A stretch of DNA of 64,000 nucleotides from Phaeocystidibacter luteus (GCF_008933115.1 NZ_WBVO01000002.1:186001-250000); one strand, 5' to 3'; positions 1-8,257 are shown, numbered from the stretch's first letter. The notes: generated by a model from the letters alone, not told the origin. Numbers and translations: made by a program.

Positions 1-386
1 AAGATGCTGCAAATGCCGACTTCGAAGCCTACTTCAGTCACTTTGAGAATGAAGAGTCGATCTTCATGGGTACGGACGAAACAGAACGTTGGACTATTGC
101 AGAGTTTAGGCCATGGTCGAAGCCTTATTTCGACAGAGGAAAGGCTTGGTCTTTCGAGGCAACAGACCGTTGGGTTTATTACAATTCGGATAGCACAATT
201 GCATGGTTCGATGAAGAACTTGCCACTCCGAACTTAGGTCCTTCACGAGGGTCAGGTGTTTTAAAACTCACCCCTGAAGGATGGAAAATCGCTCACTATA
301 ATCTCTCGATTCCCATTCCAAATGCCATTGTAGGCGATGTGGTTCGTCAAATTGAGCGCGCAAACGATAGTCTTTCTGTAGAATGA
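1..386 (+). CDS. NTF2/SnoaL-like domain protein (5' end outside window)
   Basis: The reading frame is open from base 3, with no start codon that is clearly the true one, so the N-terminus lies upstream. The visible 128 residues look like the cone-shaped alpha/beta fold of the SnoaL_3/NTF2-like superfamily: an FxxYF helix, then EESIFMGTDETERW, FDRGKAW, and late strands with GVLKLTPEGWKIAHYNLS. That run of Trp-rich strands and 'W.I.HYN.S' is common in SnoaL_3 proteins of unknown ligand. Its stop overlaps the next start by four bases (ATGA), so the two are probably co-translated. The specific substrate is unknown. Confidence 0.6.
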   Translation, partial: DAANADFEAYFSHFENEESIFMGTDETERWTIAEFRPWSKPYFDRGKAWSFEATDRWVYYNSDSTIAWFDEELATPNLGPSRGSGVLKLTPEGWKIAHYNLSIPIPNAIVGDVVRQIERANDSLSVE

Positions 387-877
387 CGAGTGTCCGCGTA
401 AGACCGAGGTTCCGACATCAACTCGCCGAAAGCGAGGAGACCATCCGTGAGAAGTTATTAATTGGATTAGAGTCGAAACCCAGCATTCATATTGTGAAGG
501 CTCGTCAGTATCTGATCGTGGAATATAATGATGACGTGAGGCACTATTGGTCGCCTCAACTCCAACTTTCATTTGAGGAAAACGAAGAGGGGACTCTGGT
601 TAGAGGATTGTACGGTCCGCATCCCAACGTTTGGGCGATCTTCTTTTATGGCTATGCTGCCATGGGAGTCTTGGGGATGTTCTTCCTCATCATCGGATTG
701 TCGCAGTACCTAGTAGATCAAAGGAGTTGGGCATTTCTCGCCTTCGGCGGATGCGCGATAGTTGCAGTATTATTGTATGTCATAGCTCAGTTCGGACAGA
801 AAGTTGGAGCGGAGCAAACCTTCGAATTGCACCATATGTACGTTGAGAGTTTGGGTCACCCGGAACAGGTGAGGTGA
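383..877 (+). CDS. Conserved membrane protein, unknown function
   Basis: A 164-residue protein with about 80 soluble N-terminal residues followed by two hydrophobic helices (about residues 88-108 and 117-138) and a short polar tail. The soluble part has alternating polar and hydrophobic strands (IHIVKARQYLIVEY, HYWSPQLQLSFEE), suggesting a small beta-rich domain facing the cytoplasm. I do not recognise an assigned enzymatic family. The ATGA overlap with the NTF2-like gene suggests one transcription unit. A three-hairpin element begins directly after the stop codon. Confidence 0.6.
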   Translation: MTSVRVRPRFRHQLAESEETIREKLLIGLESKPSIHIVKARQYLIVEYNDDVRHYWSPQLQLSFEENEEGTLVRGLYGPHPNVWAIFFYGYAAMGVLGMFFLIIGLSQYLVDQRSWAFLAFGGCAIVAVLLYVIAQFGQKVGAEQTFELHHMYVESLGHPEQVR

Positions 878-956
878 GGATCTTGGCGAAGCCAAGAAAG
901 GATCGTCCGCCTATCGGCGAACGAAAGGATTTTCGTCGGCATTCGCCGCGAAAAAA
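878..956 (+). repeat. Three-hairpin palindromic element, copy A
   Basis: GGAT directly follows the TGA stop. Then come hairpin 1 (882-896, stem CTTGGC, loop GAA), spacer AAAGGAT (897-903), hairpin 2 (904-923, stem CGTCCGCC with one mismatch, loop TAT), spacer AAAGGAT (924-930) and hairpin 3 (931-953, TTTCG-T-CGGC with loop ATTC), followed by an A-run. The same architecture occurs at 33266-33341 with different stem sequences. No downstream T-run makes it an ordinary terminator. Confidence 0.6.
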
Positions 957-1065
957 GTTGGACGCCAAGAATTAGTGAAGGTATATTTAGATAGTAAAAG
1001 CCGTCAGTAAAGAGAGAAACAAGAGATTAATGCGTCAATTTGTAAAGCAGGCTAAGTTTCAACCT

Positions 1066-1097
1066 GGGTCTTTCATTGCCCGATAGGCGAATGACCC
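1066..1097. repeat. Imperfect palindrome sharing a core with the three-hairpin element
   Basis: GGGT-CTTT-CATT-GCC, loop CGATA, GGC-G-AATG-ACCC forms a bulged hairpin. The bases at 1080-1089 (CCGATAGGCG) are the reverse complement of 908-917 inside hairpin 2 of the nearby element, so this may be a degenerate second copy. It lies in the gene-poor stretch 957-1149, where I see no gene. Confidence 0.45.
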
Positions 1098-1149
1098 ATT
1101 TTACCGCCTGAAGGATACAGGGTGAATCCATATATTCTAACTTTTCGCA

Positions 1150-1189
1150 AGTCCGAAAGTCTAATAGTCCAAAAGTCCATTAGTCTAAA
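1150..1189 (+). repeat. Octamer repeat array, 5 units (AGTCYNNN)
   Basis: Five consecutive 8-bp units: AGTCCGAA, AGTCTAAT, AGTCCAAA, AGTCCATT, AGTCTAAA. The AGTC core is invariant here and the last three bases vary within A/T/G. The array ends four bases before the ATG of the next gene and points toward it. Related arrays are at 30871-31058 (opposite strand), 31178-31241 and 33492-33531. Confidence 0.8.
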
Positions 1190-1193
1190 TAAA

Positions 1194-1712
1194 ATGAGCC
1201 AAGAAGAATTCCTCATGATTTTCCACGGCGTCATCTTCGGGATGGCCATTGTGGATTTGGTGAGTCACACCAAGGATATTATCACGAAATCGTATTGGGA
1301 GTACATCGTATGGGCCATCATGCTCTTTGATATGGGAGCGCTCAATTGGTATTCTACATTTTACCGAATTGAGGTGTTGAAGAATGGCTACGGGTATTAC
1401 GTGCTGCTCATGCTTCCGGCAATTCTGTATTATGTAGTGGTACAAACCTTTACGCCTAGTGGGGGACGGGGATATAAGGAGTATTTCCTCGCGAATGTGA
1501 AGCCCTTTATTGGCTTGATGTTCATTTTCGGTGTAGTCAGTTTGGGCGTCGATCTCATTATTGGAATGAATATCGATTACCTATGGGAGCGAATTGCAAT
1601 TCTAGCCTTACTCATACCGGCCTATTTCATTCCCAAAGCTTGGGTTCGAATGATACCTGTAATTGTGCGGTTCGCCATTGTACTTGGGTGGGCGATTGAC
1701 CATACGTATTGA
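1194..1712 (+). CDS. Polytopic membrane protein, unknown function
   Basis: I chose the ATG at 1194 because the upstream in-frame ATG at 1122 would force translation through the octamer repeats. The product is 172 residues with about five hydrophobic segments (near residues 8-25, 38-55, 72-90, 108-130 and 135-165). The N-terminal charged stretch SQEEF is followed by FHGVIFGMAIVDLV. I do not recognise a named family and see no catalytic motif. It is followed 31 bases later by another membrane protein on the same strand, possibly in one transcript. Confidence 0.55.
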   Translation: MSQEEFLMIFHGVIFGMAIVDLVSHTKDIITKSYWEYIVWAIMLFDMGALNWYSTFYRIEVLKNGYGYYVLLMLPAILYYVVVQTFTPSGGRGYKEYFLANVKPFIGLMFIFGVVSLGVDLIIGMNIDYLWERIAILALLIPAYFIPKAWVRMIPVIVRFAIVLGWAIDHTY

Positions 1713-1743
1713 GGTTGTATCTTCACGGGACAAAGCTCTCTCA

Positions 1744-2865
1744 ATGGATTCATTCAGACATAAATCAGGTAACGTAGAAGTTCACGATAGCTTCTTGTTT
1801 TTAGACTCAAAGGAGAAGCGTTACCGAAGGCAAGATTCTACGATCTTTCAGGGTTGGTCGACAAGTAGCATAGTGTTGTTTCTATTCTTGGTTGTTGCAC
1901 CTTCCGTATACTTTGGCTTTCGGTTAGATGCTTTTGAATCTTATCATCAGTTTACCGCTTTAGATTGGGCTCAGGTTGTTTATATAAATGTAGCTCTACT
2001 GACTATTTTGATTCTATCGGCTTTTGTCAAGCCCAAGAGCATCGAGGCTGAGCATTTTCAAACCAACATCCCATTCGCTAAAATTCGCAAGGTTGTGCTC
2101 ACAGATCAAAATACTTGCACAATACTGACTTCCGGATGGACCTTGCTGCTCACGGGTACATTTTCGGATACAAGCTATTTAATGCGTTTCGATGATGATG
2201 AATTCGCTTCCTTCACGAAGTGGTTGGGTTCTAGTTCATTGGATAAGAAAGTAATAATTGGATGGAGTGGACCCACTCACGCGCAAGGTGATATCCCACT
2301 GAACTCATTGGATGTGCAATTTAAGACTGGTTCCGTGAAGTTTGAAGGGGATAAGCTGTGGCTTTCCTTCAAAAAGGTGAAGCAGAAAAGAGAGAAATGG
2401 AAAGAACTTAGCCTATTGAATTATTGGCAGCATCACGGCGTGGCAGTCGGACGTGAGCGGAGATTGCTATGGATTATTCGAGCGTGTAAAATTTTAATAT
2501 ACTGGGTATTCATGCTTGGCCTTATTATTCCTGGCATCCATGAGGAAGTGAAGTTTTGGTCTCCTGAATGGATGCTAATAGGTGTGGGCATAATCGCCCT
2601 TTTGTTTCTGCTTGAGTCCTCTCTGCAATTTGCGAAATCGACTGGCTTCTATGTGCGGCTTCGGGATGTCGCTTTCATATTCGAAGATCGCTATGAGTGG
2701 CACTTCGGATTGATGTTGGATAATGGGCTGGTCGTTTTCAAAGCCTTTTTCGCCGTGTCTGAGGACCGAGATGCACTCATTGAGTTTCTGCACCAAAACT
2801 CTGATGGCGAAGCGCCTATCGATTCTTCGTATCCGACTCAATCATCCCATCTCGCAAGCGAATAA
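1744..2865 (+). CDS. Membrane protein with four predicted TM segments, unknown function
   Basis: The start chosen is ATG 1744 ([10 protein letters not shown]); the frame is open upstream only by running over the end of the previous gene. The 373-residue product has two TM helices near residues 40-60 and 78-95, a soluble middle of about 150 residues, then two more helices near 245-265 and 278-298, and a final soluble part of about 75 residues. This repeated TM-TM-soluble pattern suggests an internal duplication. Function is unknown. Its last 50 bases overlap the end of the convergent ABC ATPase gene. Confidence 0.6.
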   Translation: MDSFRHKSGNVEVHDSFLFLDSKEKRYRRQDSTIFQGWSTSSIVLFLFLVVAPSVYFGFRLDAFESYHQFTALDWAQVVYINVALLTILILSAFVKPKSIEAEHFQTNIPFAKIRKVVLTDQNTCTILTSGWTLLLTGTFSDTSYLMRFDDDEFASFTKWLGSSSLDKKVIIGWSGPTHAQGDIPLNSLDVQFKTGSVKFEGDKLWLSFKKVKQKREKWKELSLLNYWQHHGVAVGRERRLLWIIRACKILIYWVFMLGLIIPGIHEEVKFWSPEWMLIGVGIIALLFLLESSLQFAKSTGFYVRLRDVAFIFEDRYEWHFGLMLDNGLVVFKAFFAVSEDRDALIEFLHQNSDGEAPIDSSYPTQSSHLASE

Positions 2866-3505
2866 TGCGGTGTGCATGTTGAGCAATGTCCTCTTCGTGG
2901 GTGACTACCACCAGCGTGTTTCCATTTTGATGAATTTCATTGAAGAGCGCCATAATCTCCACGCTTGTTTTAGTGTCTAGGTTACCCGTGGGCTCATCAG
3001 CAAGTATGAGCGATGGGTTGTTGACAAGAGCGCGCGCTACGGCCACACGCTGCCGTTGACCACCCGAAAGCTGACTCGGTTGGTGGTCCATTCGATCTCC
3101 CAGGCCAACTTGTTCCAGGACTTGAGAGGCTCTTTCGGAGCGCTTCGATTTTCCTAGTCCGGCGTACACCAACGGAAGCGCGGTGTTGTCTAAGGCCGAT
3201 TGGCGCGGTAGGAGGTTGAAAGTCTGAAAGACAAAGCCAATTTCCTTATTTCTAATATCGGCTAAATCGTCGCTAGAAAGGCGGCTTACGTCCTGGCCAT
3301 TAAGGGTATATTCGCCGGCCGTTGGCGTGTCAAGACACCCTAGCAGGTTCATCAACGTCGACTTGCCGCTTCCGGAAGGCCCCATCAAGGCGACGTATTC
3401 GCCTTTCTCTATCGTGAGGTCAATTCCCTTCAGCACTTTTACGGTATGGGAGCCCATGGCAAAGTTTCGTTTGATACCTCTGAGCTCGATGACAGGTTTG
3501 GCCAT
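2816..3505 (-). CDS. ABC transporter ATP-binding protein, LolD/MacB type
   Basis: A 229-residue ATPase of the FtsE/LolD/MacB family, which powers extrusion of lipoproteins, peptides or small molecules through a partner FtsX-like permease. Visible motifs are Walker [10 protein letters not shown] (about residue 42), Q-loop [10 protein letters not shown], signature [15 protein letters not shown], Walker [16 protein letters not shown] and the H-loop VVTHEE. Length is normal for LolD. No permease gene adjoins it, so the partner must be elsewhere and the substrate cannot be named. A box TACATTCG (one mismatch to TAnnTTTG) lies 19 bases upstream of the start. Confidence 0.9.
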   Translation of the reverse strand: MAKPVIELRGIKRNFAMGSHTVKVLKGIDLTIEKGEYVALMGPSGSGKSTLMNLLGCLDTPTAGEYTLNGQDVSRLSSDDLADIRNKEIGFVFQTFNLLPRQSALDNTALPLVYAGLGKSKRSERASQVLEQVGLGDRMDHQPSQLSGGQRQRVAVARALVNNPSLILADEPTGNLDTKTSVEIMALFNEIHQNGNTLVVVTHEEDIAQHAHRIIRLRDGMIESDTKNR

Positions 3506-3819
3506 GCTTTAGTTGTTTGCCTTACGAATGTAGCGAATTGGACGAAGAGTAGATGTCAATGAGTAGCTTCTCGTAACATCTATTGGTCATTTTACGAATC
3601 GATTTTTTACGGCTTAATTCCGTGTGATTTTCTCAACCCATTCAAGCGAGTTGCCTAACTGTTTGATAGATAGGGTGTCATGTATTGTTTAGATGCGGAT
3701 TCATAAAAAGCACCAGCAAAATACTTACAAAAAAGTAGTGTTTGTACTGACAAAAAAACGGTTTTGTATTTACAACATTGGATTGAGATGCCAATACATT
3801 TACAATGTGTCCAAGAGAG

Positions 3820-4040
3820 CAAAACAGAACTCTCGACTCTGTTTTGGGTACAGACACAGGTTAGTAGTTAGTAGGTAGGTGAGGGAGGATAGCGCGAGTT
3901 AGCTCCTCCCTCTCTCCACTATCAACTGGAGTAGATTTTGAGAGTAGTTTTTCGAGCAATGTGTACTTCTTAGTTCGGATTATTCATTAGGTCGGTAATC
4001 CGAGCTGCCTGAGCGCATAGCCCCAACTAGCGCGATGGCA
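3820..4040 (+). ncRNA. Candidate structured non-coding RNA or long leader
   Basis: The 655-base gap 3506-4160 holds no convincing gene but a chain of hairpins on the plus strand: 3820-3846 (9-bp stem CAAAACAGA), 3881-3912 (9-bp stem GAGGGAGGA), 3976-4002 (7-bp stem CGGATTA) and 4013-4033 (GCGC-TAG stem). A strong terminator follows at 4041-4089. Such spacing fits a stable small RNA (for example a 6S-type RNA) or a regulatory leader for the lipoprotein genes. I could not match it to a known family from sequence alone, and the 5' end is uncertain. A near-repeat TACTTACAAAAAA / TACTGACAAAAAA lies at 3722-3759. Confidence 0.4.
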
Positions 4041-4089
4041 AAACCTCTTCCAATGTCAAGGTGGTCTCGAGACAGGAAGAGGTTTTTTT
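4041..4089 (+). terminator. Strong rho-independent terminator
   Basis: The stem AAACCTCTTCC pairs with GGAAGAGGTTT, extended by an inner TGTC/GACA pair around a loop, and is followed by a run of seven T. It ends the candidate RNA and lies about 70 bases before the next ATG, so it could also act as an attenuator of the lipoprotein genes. Confidence 0.75.
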
Positions 4090-4160
4090 GACTTAACCGC
4101 TTCTAGGAGCGCCAAGATAAGAACACCAACTAACGCCAATAAACCAGTAATCGTCAAAAA

Positions 4161-4748
4161 ATGACACATAAGCAATTAATCTGCGCAAGCATGATCGGGA
4201 TTATAGTCTCCTCTTGTACTATTGATCCGAATCCACCATCGGCGGCCTCGCCTCAGGCTGTCTGTTTAGAGCTAATGGATAATCTTCAATTACAATGTGA
4301 AATACCTTATTCCAACGGGGTGAATGCCGGTCTTGGATCTCTACAATCTACGGTTACTGGTGACAATACATCACCACAGTTTAGCCAATCTTTGACCTTT
4401 CTTCCAATAGACTTCCCGGTCTTTTCTTCAATTAAGATGAATGCGGCCACATCATCTTCCGGAGCTCAAGAGTTGACCACACCCAGAGCTGTACGGTTTG
4501 ACGTTCCCTCTTCTGGGGGATTTCGCATCAAACTCTACTATATTGAGTACGGTGATACCTATCCTTCGCATACTCCAAACGAGACTGGCACGACATCTTC
4601 TTGCTATAATAATGACTACGGCACTCTTGAAAAAAAGTGCTACAGATGGATGAGAAGTAAACACTACAGTAGCGTGACGGGAGAGTTGCTCTGCTCGAAC
4701 AATACTCAATTTGAATTAACCGACAGAACTATAGGTTCTTGCCAATAA
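4161..4748 (+). CDS. Lipoprotein of unknown function (first of a pair)
   Basis: A 195-residue predicted lipoprotein: basic start MTHK, hydrophobic stretch, lipobox IVSSC with Cys at residue 19. The mature part contains six further cysteines, including LELMDNLQLQC and three near the C-terminus (SSCYNNDYG, KKCYRW, LLCSNN, SCQ), suggesting disulphides in the periplasm or on the surface. I recognise no family. It is followed after eight bases by a second lipoprotein gene, and the pair shares the terminator at 5558. Low GC relative to neighbours and no homologue I recognise fit an accessory gene. Confidence 0.6.
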   Translation: MTHKQLICASMIGIIVSSCTIDPNPPSAASPQAVCLELMDNLQLQCEIPYSNGVNAGLGSLQSTVTGDNTSPQFSQSLTFLPIDFPVFSSIKMNAATSSSGAQELTTPRAVRFDVPSSGGFRIKLYYIEYGDTYPSHTPNETGTTSSCYNNDYGTLEKKCYRWMRSKHYSSVTGELLCSNNTQFELTDRTIGSCQ

Positions 4749-4755
4749 TAAAAAA

Positions 4756-5547
4756 ATGAAAAACTTAGTCTTAGTCCTTGCTGGCTTCCTTTTGCTATCA
4801 TGCGAACAGAAGATAGAAGATGTAAACGAAAGTGTGGTGAGCTGGGCACTCATTCAAAATACCGATGTTGAAGGGGAAGTTAATCCTGAGCTCGAACGTA
4901 TGTATGATGCAATCGTTAATCCTGATTTTGAATTGAGCATCTACGATAACTCGTCATTTGGAGTGCATAGTACAGATCGTGGTAGTGATCTTATTCTATC
5001 CGGTAAATTACCGTTGTCAGGTGTTTCCCTTGAATTAAATGGGAATGTATTTATTCCAAATGAACTTGACGGAAAAGGATTCCTGTACAGCGGAGTTAAT
5101 CTGAACCAATACTATGGAAAACAAGTCCAAATACGATTGATTCATTCGGGAGGAGTTCTCCTCGATGAAACAAGATACTTTCCAAACCAAGCCATAGTAT
5201 CACGATTAAGCTCTACAGGAGAGAGTACGATATCCACTATGGATTCACATACTTTGATGTGGACCCCAGATCCCAATAACACCAGTGAAAAGGTTGCTCT
5301 TCATTATGAACTGTTTGATTACAGCCAAGAAGATGAGGAGAGATTTGGAGATTTACCCTTTGAAAAGAGAGTAATCGTGCTCGAAGACGATGGGTCGTTT
5401 TCAATAGATGACCTAATATCCACTCCAGATTGCCAAATGATTTTCTTTGAATTTATCTCCGGAAACACTTTTGCAAAGGACGTCCAAGGTGAAAAACTTC
5501 TTATTTCAATTGTAAGTTTCGATTCACACGAATACAATATTGAATAG
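4756..5547 (+). CDS. Lipoprotein of unknown function (second of a pair)
   Basis: A 263-residue predicted lipoprotein: MKNLVLVLAGFLLLSC with the lipobox Cys at residue 16. The mature chain is acidic and rich in Ser, Asn and beta-strand-like stretches (GSDLILSGKLPLSGVSLELNG, split by turns), suggesting a beta-sandwich adhesin- or sensor-like fold. No catalytic motif is visible and I do not recognise a family. The A-rich leader TAATAAAAAAATG is typical for this phylum, where a Shine-Dalgarno is usually absent. It is co-transcribed with the preceding lipoprotein. Confidence 0.6.
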   Translation: MKNLVLVLAGFLLLSCEQKIEDVNESVVSWALIQNTDVEGEVNPELERMYDAIVNPDFELSIYDNSSFGVHSTDRGSDLILSGKLPLSGVSLELNGNVFIPNELDGKGFLYSGVNLNQYYGKQVQIRLIHSGGVLLDETRYFPNQAIVSRLSSTGESTISTMDSHTLMWTPDPNNTSEKVALHYELFDYSQEDEERFGDLPFEKRVIVLEDDGSFSIDDLISTPDCQMIFFEFISGNTFAKDVQGEKLLISIVSFDSHEYNIE

Positions 5548-5557
5548 CCTAGCGTTG

Positions 5558-5598
5558 AATCTCTTCCTGTTCCTCGAGGAACAGGAAGAGATTTTTTT
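5558..5598 (+). terminator. Rho-independent terminator of the lipoprotein pair
   Basis: A perfect 16-bp stem (AATCTCTTCCTGTTCC with its complement) around a TCGA loop, followed by seven T. The T-run is only on the plus-strand side, so it serves the lipoprotein genes. It touches the end of the convergent ABC-F gene. Confidence 0.9.
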
Positions 5599-7468
5599 AT
5601 TCTACATACTCACTCAACTCCAACCAACGCATTTCCGCTTCATCCAATCGCTCCGTGATTTGGTTCATCTCAATAGACAATTTCTCGATTTCCGACGCAT
5701 CCACGTCAGGCGATTCGAAGATGCCGGCTATCTCGGCTTTGCGGTTTTCTAGCTGCTCTATCTCCTCTGTTAAAGCTTCAAATTCTCGTTCTTCCTTGTA
5801 GCTGAGCTTCGTTTTTTCTCGCTTCGGACGAGCATCTTTTACCGTCGGTTCGGCATATAGCTTGCGCGCCTCCTTCTTCTTTTCCTCCTCAATTTTTAGA
5901 TCCATCCGATACTCCAAGTAATTCCCATTGAAGTCCTTCACCTCTCCATTGCCCTTAAAGACAAAGAGGTGATTGGTGAGCTTGTCTAAAAAGTACCTAT
6001 CGTGACTCACAATCACCAAACACCCCTGGAAGTCCAACAGAAAGTCTTCCAGTACATTCAGGGTCAGGATGTCGAGGTCGTTCGTAGGCTCGTCCAGTAT
6101 GAGGAAGTTTGGATTCGACATTAAAATGGTGAGCAAGTATAAGCGTCGCTTTTCACCACCCGAGAGCTTACTAACAAAGGTGTATTGTTGATCACCCTCG
6201 AAGAGGAAACGCTCTAGCAACTGGCTCGCAGTCATCGATTTGCCCTTTGCCAACGGGATGACTTCCGCAATCTCCTTGATGACCTCAATCACTCGCTTAT
6301 CTTCCGACATCTGCATGCCGTCCTGACGGTAGAATCCAAAGCGAACGGTTTCTCCTGTGATGATCTTTCCAGCGTCGATTTCCTCCACCTGCGTAATCAT
6401 GCGCAGGAAAGTTGACTTTCCAACCCCGTTCTTTCCAACCATCCCAATGCGATCGCCACGCTTGAACGTGTAAGAGAACTTGTTCAATATGGGCAGATCG
6501 TCGTACGATTTCTTCACATTGTGGAGCTCGAGAATCTTACTCCCCAATCGCTCCATCTTCACATCAATTTCAACTTGCTTGTTTTGTACTTGTTGATGCG
6601 CCTGCTTCTTGACTTCCGAAAAGCTATCTATACGCGATTTGCTCTTAGTCGTTCGCGCTTGAGGTGTGCTCCTAATCCACTCCAGCTCCCGTCGATAGAT
6701 GTTCTTGGCCTTCTCAATATTCGACCTCTGCGTCTGTATTCGCTCCTCCTTCTTTTCTAGATAGTAGGAGTAATTGCCATCGTATTTGTACAACTCGCCT
6801 TCATCTAGCTCATATATCGTTTGGCATATGGCCTCTAAGAAGTACCTGTCGTGAGTTACCATCAACAAGGCAAACGATGCCTCCCTAAGCCATTCCTCTA
6901 GCCACTCAATCATGTCTAAATCCAAGTGGTTTGTCGGCTCATCCAAAATGAGAAAGTCAGGCTCGGTTAAAAGGAGGCCGGCCAGGGCGAGTCGCTTACG
7001 CTGACCTCCACTTAGGGTGTCCACCTGCGCATGAATGTCCTTTAAGTCAAGTTTGTCGAGGATGGCCGTTAATCGCGATTCGGTATCCCAACCGTTTAGT
7101 CGGTCCATCTCCGCCAGACTGTTGGTCATTTCATCGCCATCTTCAGGATTCGCAATCGCCTCCTTATACCGGATTACAGCTTTTAGAAGGGGATGGTCCA
7201 AGGTGAGGAGCCATTCCATGACCTCAACTCCCGGTGGAAAATGCGGCTCCTGTTTGAGATATCCAACGCGCAACCCTTTACGGGTGACAACCCGGCCATC
7301 GTCGGGCATTTCTTCACCGGCCAAAATGCGGAGAAGTGAAGTTTTGCCTGTGCCATTTCTTGCAACTAGAGCTACCTTCTCGCGCTCCGCCAAGCCAAAG
7401 GTCATTCCCTCAAACAATACACGTTCACCGAAGCTCTTTTTGAGCTGTTCAACCGATAGGATATTCAT
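5597..7468 (-). CDS. ABC-F family ATPase (Uup-like)
   Basis: A 623-residue soluble protein with two ABC domains and no membrane segments, as in ABC-F translation factors that act at the ribosomal E site. Domain 1 has Walker A ARNGTGKTS and signature LSGGQRKRLALAG; domain 2 has GKNGVGKST and LSGGEKRRLYLL, with LDEPTNHLD and LDEPTNDLD Walker B segments. The charged linker between them (about residues 235-310) fits the P-site tRNA interaction motif, and the C-terminal 90 residues form a Lys/Glu-rich coiled coil like that of Uup. A TATCTTCG box ends four bases before the ATG. Confidence 0.93.
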   Translation of the reverse strand: MNILSVEQLKKSFGERVLFEGMTFGLAEREKVALVARNGTGKTSLLRILAGEEMPDDGRVVTRKGLRVGYLKQEPHFPPGVEVMEWLLTLDHPLLKAVIRYKEAIANPEDGDEMTNSLAEMDRLNGWDTESRLTAILDKLDLKDIHAQVDTLSGGQRKRLALAGLLLTEPDFLILDEPTNHLDLDMIEWLEEWLREASFALLMVTHDRYFLEAICQTIYELDEGELYKYDGNYSYYLEKKEERIQTQRSNIEKAKNIYRRELEWIRSTPQARTTKSKSRIDSFSEVKKQAHQQVQNKQVEIDVKMERLGSKILELHNVKKSYDDLPILNKFSYTFKRGDRIGMVGKNGVGKSTFLRMITQVEEIDAGKIITGETVRFGFYRQDGMQMSEDKRVIEVIKEIAEVIPLAKGKSMTASQLLERFLFEGDQQYTFVSKLSGGEKRRLYLLTILMSNPNFLILDEPTNDLDILTLNVLEDFLLDFQGCLVIVSHDRYFLDKLTNHLFVFKGNGEVKDFNGNYLEYRMDLKIEEEKKKEARKLYAEPTVKDARPKREKTKLSYKEEREFEALTEEIEQLENRKAEIAGIFESPDVDASEIEKLSIEMNQITERLDEAEMRWLELSEYVE

Positions 7469-7472
7469 GTTG

Positions 7473-7480
7473 CGAAGATA
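7473..7480 (-). promoter_or_regulatory. -7-like box TATCTTCG four bases before the ABC-F start
   Basis: One mismatch to the Bacteroidota consensus TAnnTTTG. Only four bases (7469-7472) separate it from the ATG at 7468, which predicts a leaderless or nearly leaderless mRNA. Confidence 0.5.
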
Positions 7481-7536
7481 TGGGAAAACAGCGCCCTATG
7501 TTCTGCTGTTATTGGTGTATATCGGATATTTGCATC

Positions 7537-8217
7537 ATGGCTAAATTGAAACTTCGCAAGGCAGAACTCTGGAAGATTGGCGTCCTTTTGGGAATCTTCG
7601 TTATCGGTGTCATCATCGCATATCAAATTCAAAAACCAAAGGAAACACTACCCATCATCAACCCAGCGATGTTGAATGAAGCCTTAGTGGCCGACAGCCT
7701 CGAAAGTGTGGGTGTCAACCACAAAATCAGTGATTTCAATCTCGTAGATCACCATGGGGTTGAAAGGTCACTTGCCGATGTCCAAGGAAAGATCTTAGTC
7801 GTAGATTTCTTCTTTACAACGTGCCCAAGCATTTGTATCGACATGACTAAGAACCTCCGCAAAGTTCAGGAGGCCTATAAGGATGAGCCTAGAATTCAGA
7901 TTCTTTCGCATTCAGTTCAACCGGAATATGACACGGTTGAAGTGCTACAAGCTTATGCCGAGGCCAATGGTGTTAATTACGACCAGTGGTGGCTGTTGAC
8001 CGGTGACCCGTATGAAATAAATAGGCTAGCAAGAACATCGTACTTCGCAGTAATGGAGCAAGGTGAAGGATGGGACGAACACAGCTTCATACACACGGAG
8101 AATATCATCTTGGTTGACGAAAAAGGACGACTTCGTGGATTTTATGATGGTACCAGCGACGTGGATATGCAGCTAATGATTGATCAGATTCCGCTATTGC
8201 TGGATGAAGACGAGTAG
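7537..8217 (+). CDS. SCO1/SenC-family copper chaperone or thiol oxidoreductase
   Basis: The start is ATG 7537 (MAKLKLRK); the longer frame would begin within the region needed for both divergent promoters. A single TM anchor at residues 13-32 is followed by a thioredoxin-like periplasmic domain. The copper/redox motif CPSIC (in FFTTCPSICIDM) and the distal metal-ligand His (HSFIHTENIILVD) are both present, so it should bind Cu and help deliver it to the CuA site of cytochrome c oxidase, or act in thiol redox. No oxidase gene lies in this window, so the exact role is inferred from family. Confidence 0.9.
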   Translation: MAKLKLRKAELWKIGVLLGIFVIGVIIAYQIQKPKETLPIINPAMLNEALVADSLESVGVNHKISDFNLVDHHGVERSLADVQGKILVVDFFFTTCPSICIDMTKNLRKVQEAYKDEPRIQILSHSVQPEYDTVEVLQAYAEANGVNYDQWWLLTGDPYEINRLARTSYFAVMEQGEGWDEHSFIHTENIILVDEKGRLRGFYDGTSDVDMQLMIDQIPLLLDEDE

Positions 8218-8257
8218 ATTCAAGAGCACTACTCTTCATTTTAGGGCTGATTATTGG

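Noticed and set aside
3693-3878. A 61-codon open frame in the gap before the lipoproteins
   Set aside because: The composition is basic and Cys-poor with no plausible domain, and it runs through a hairpin; the stretch looks structured, not coding.
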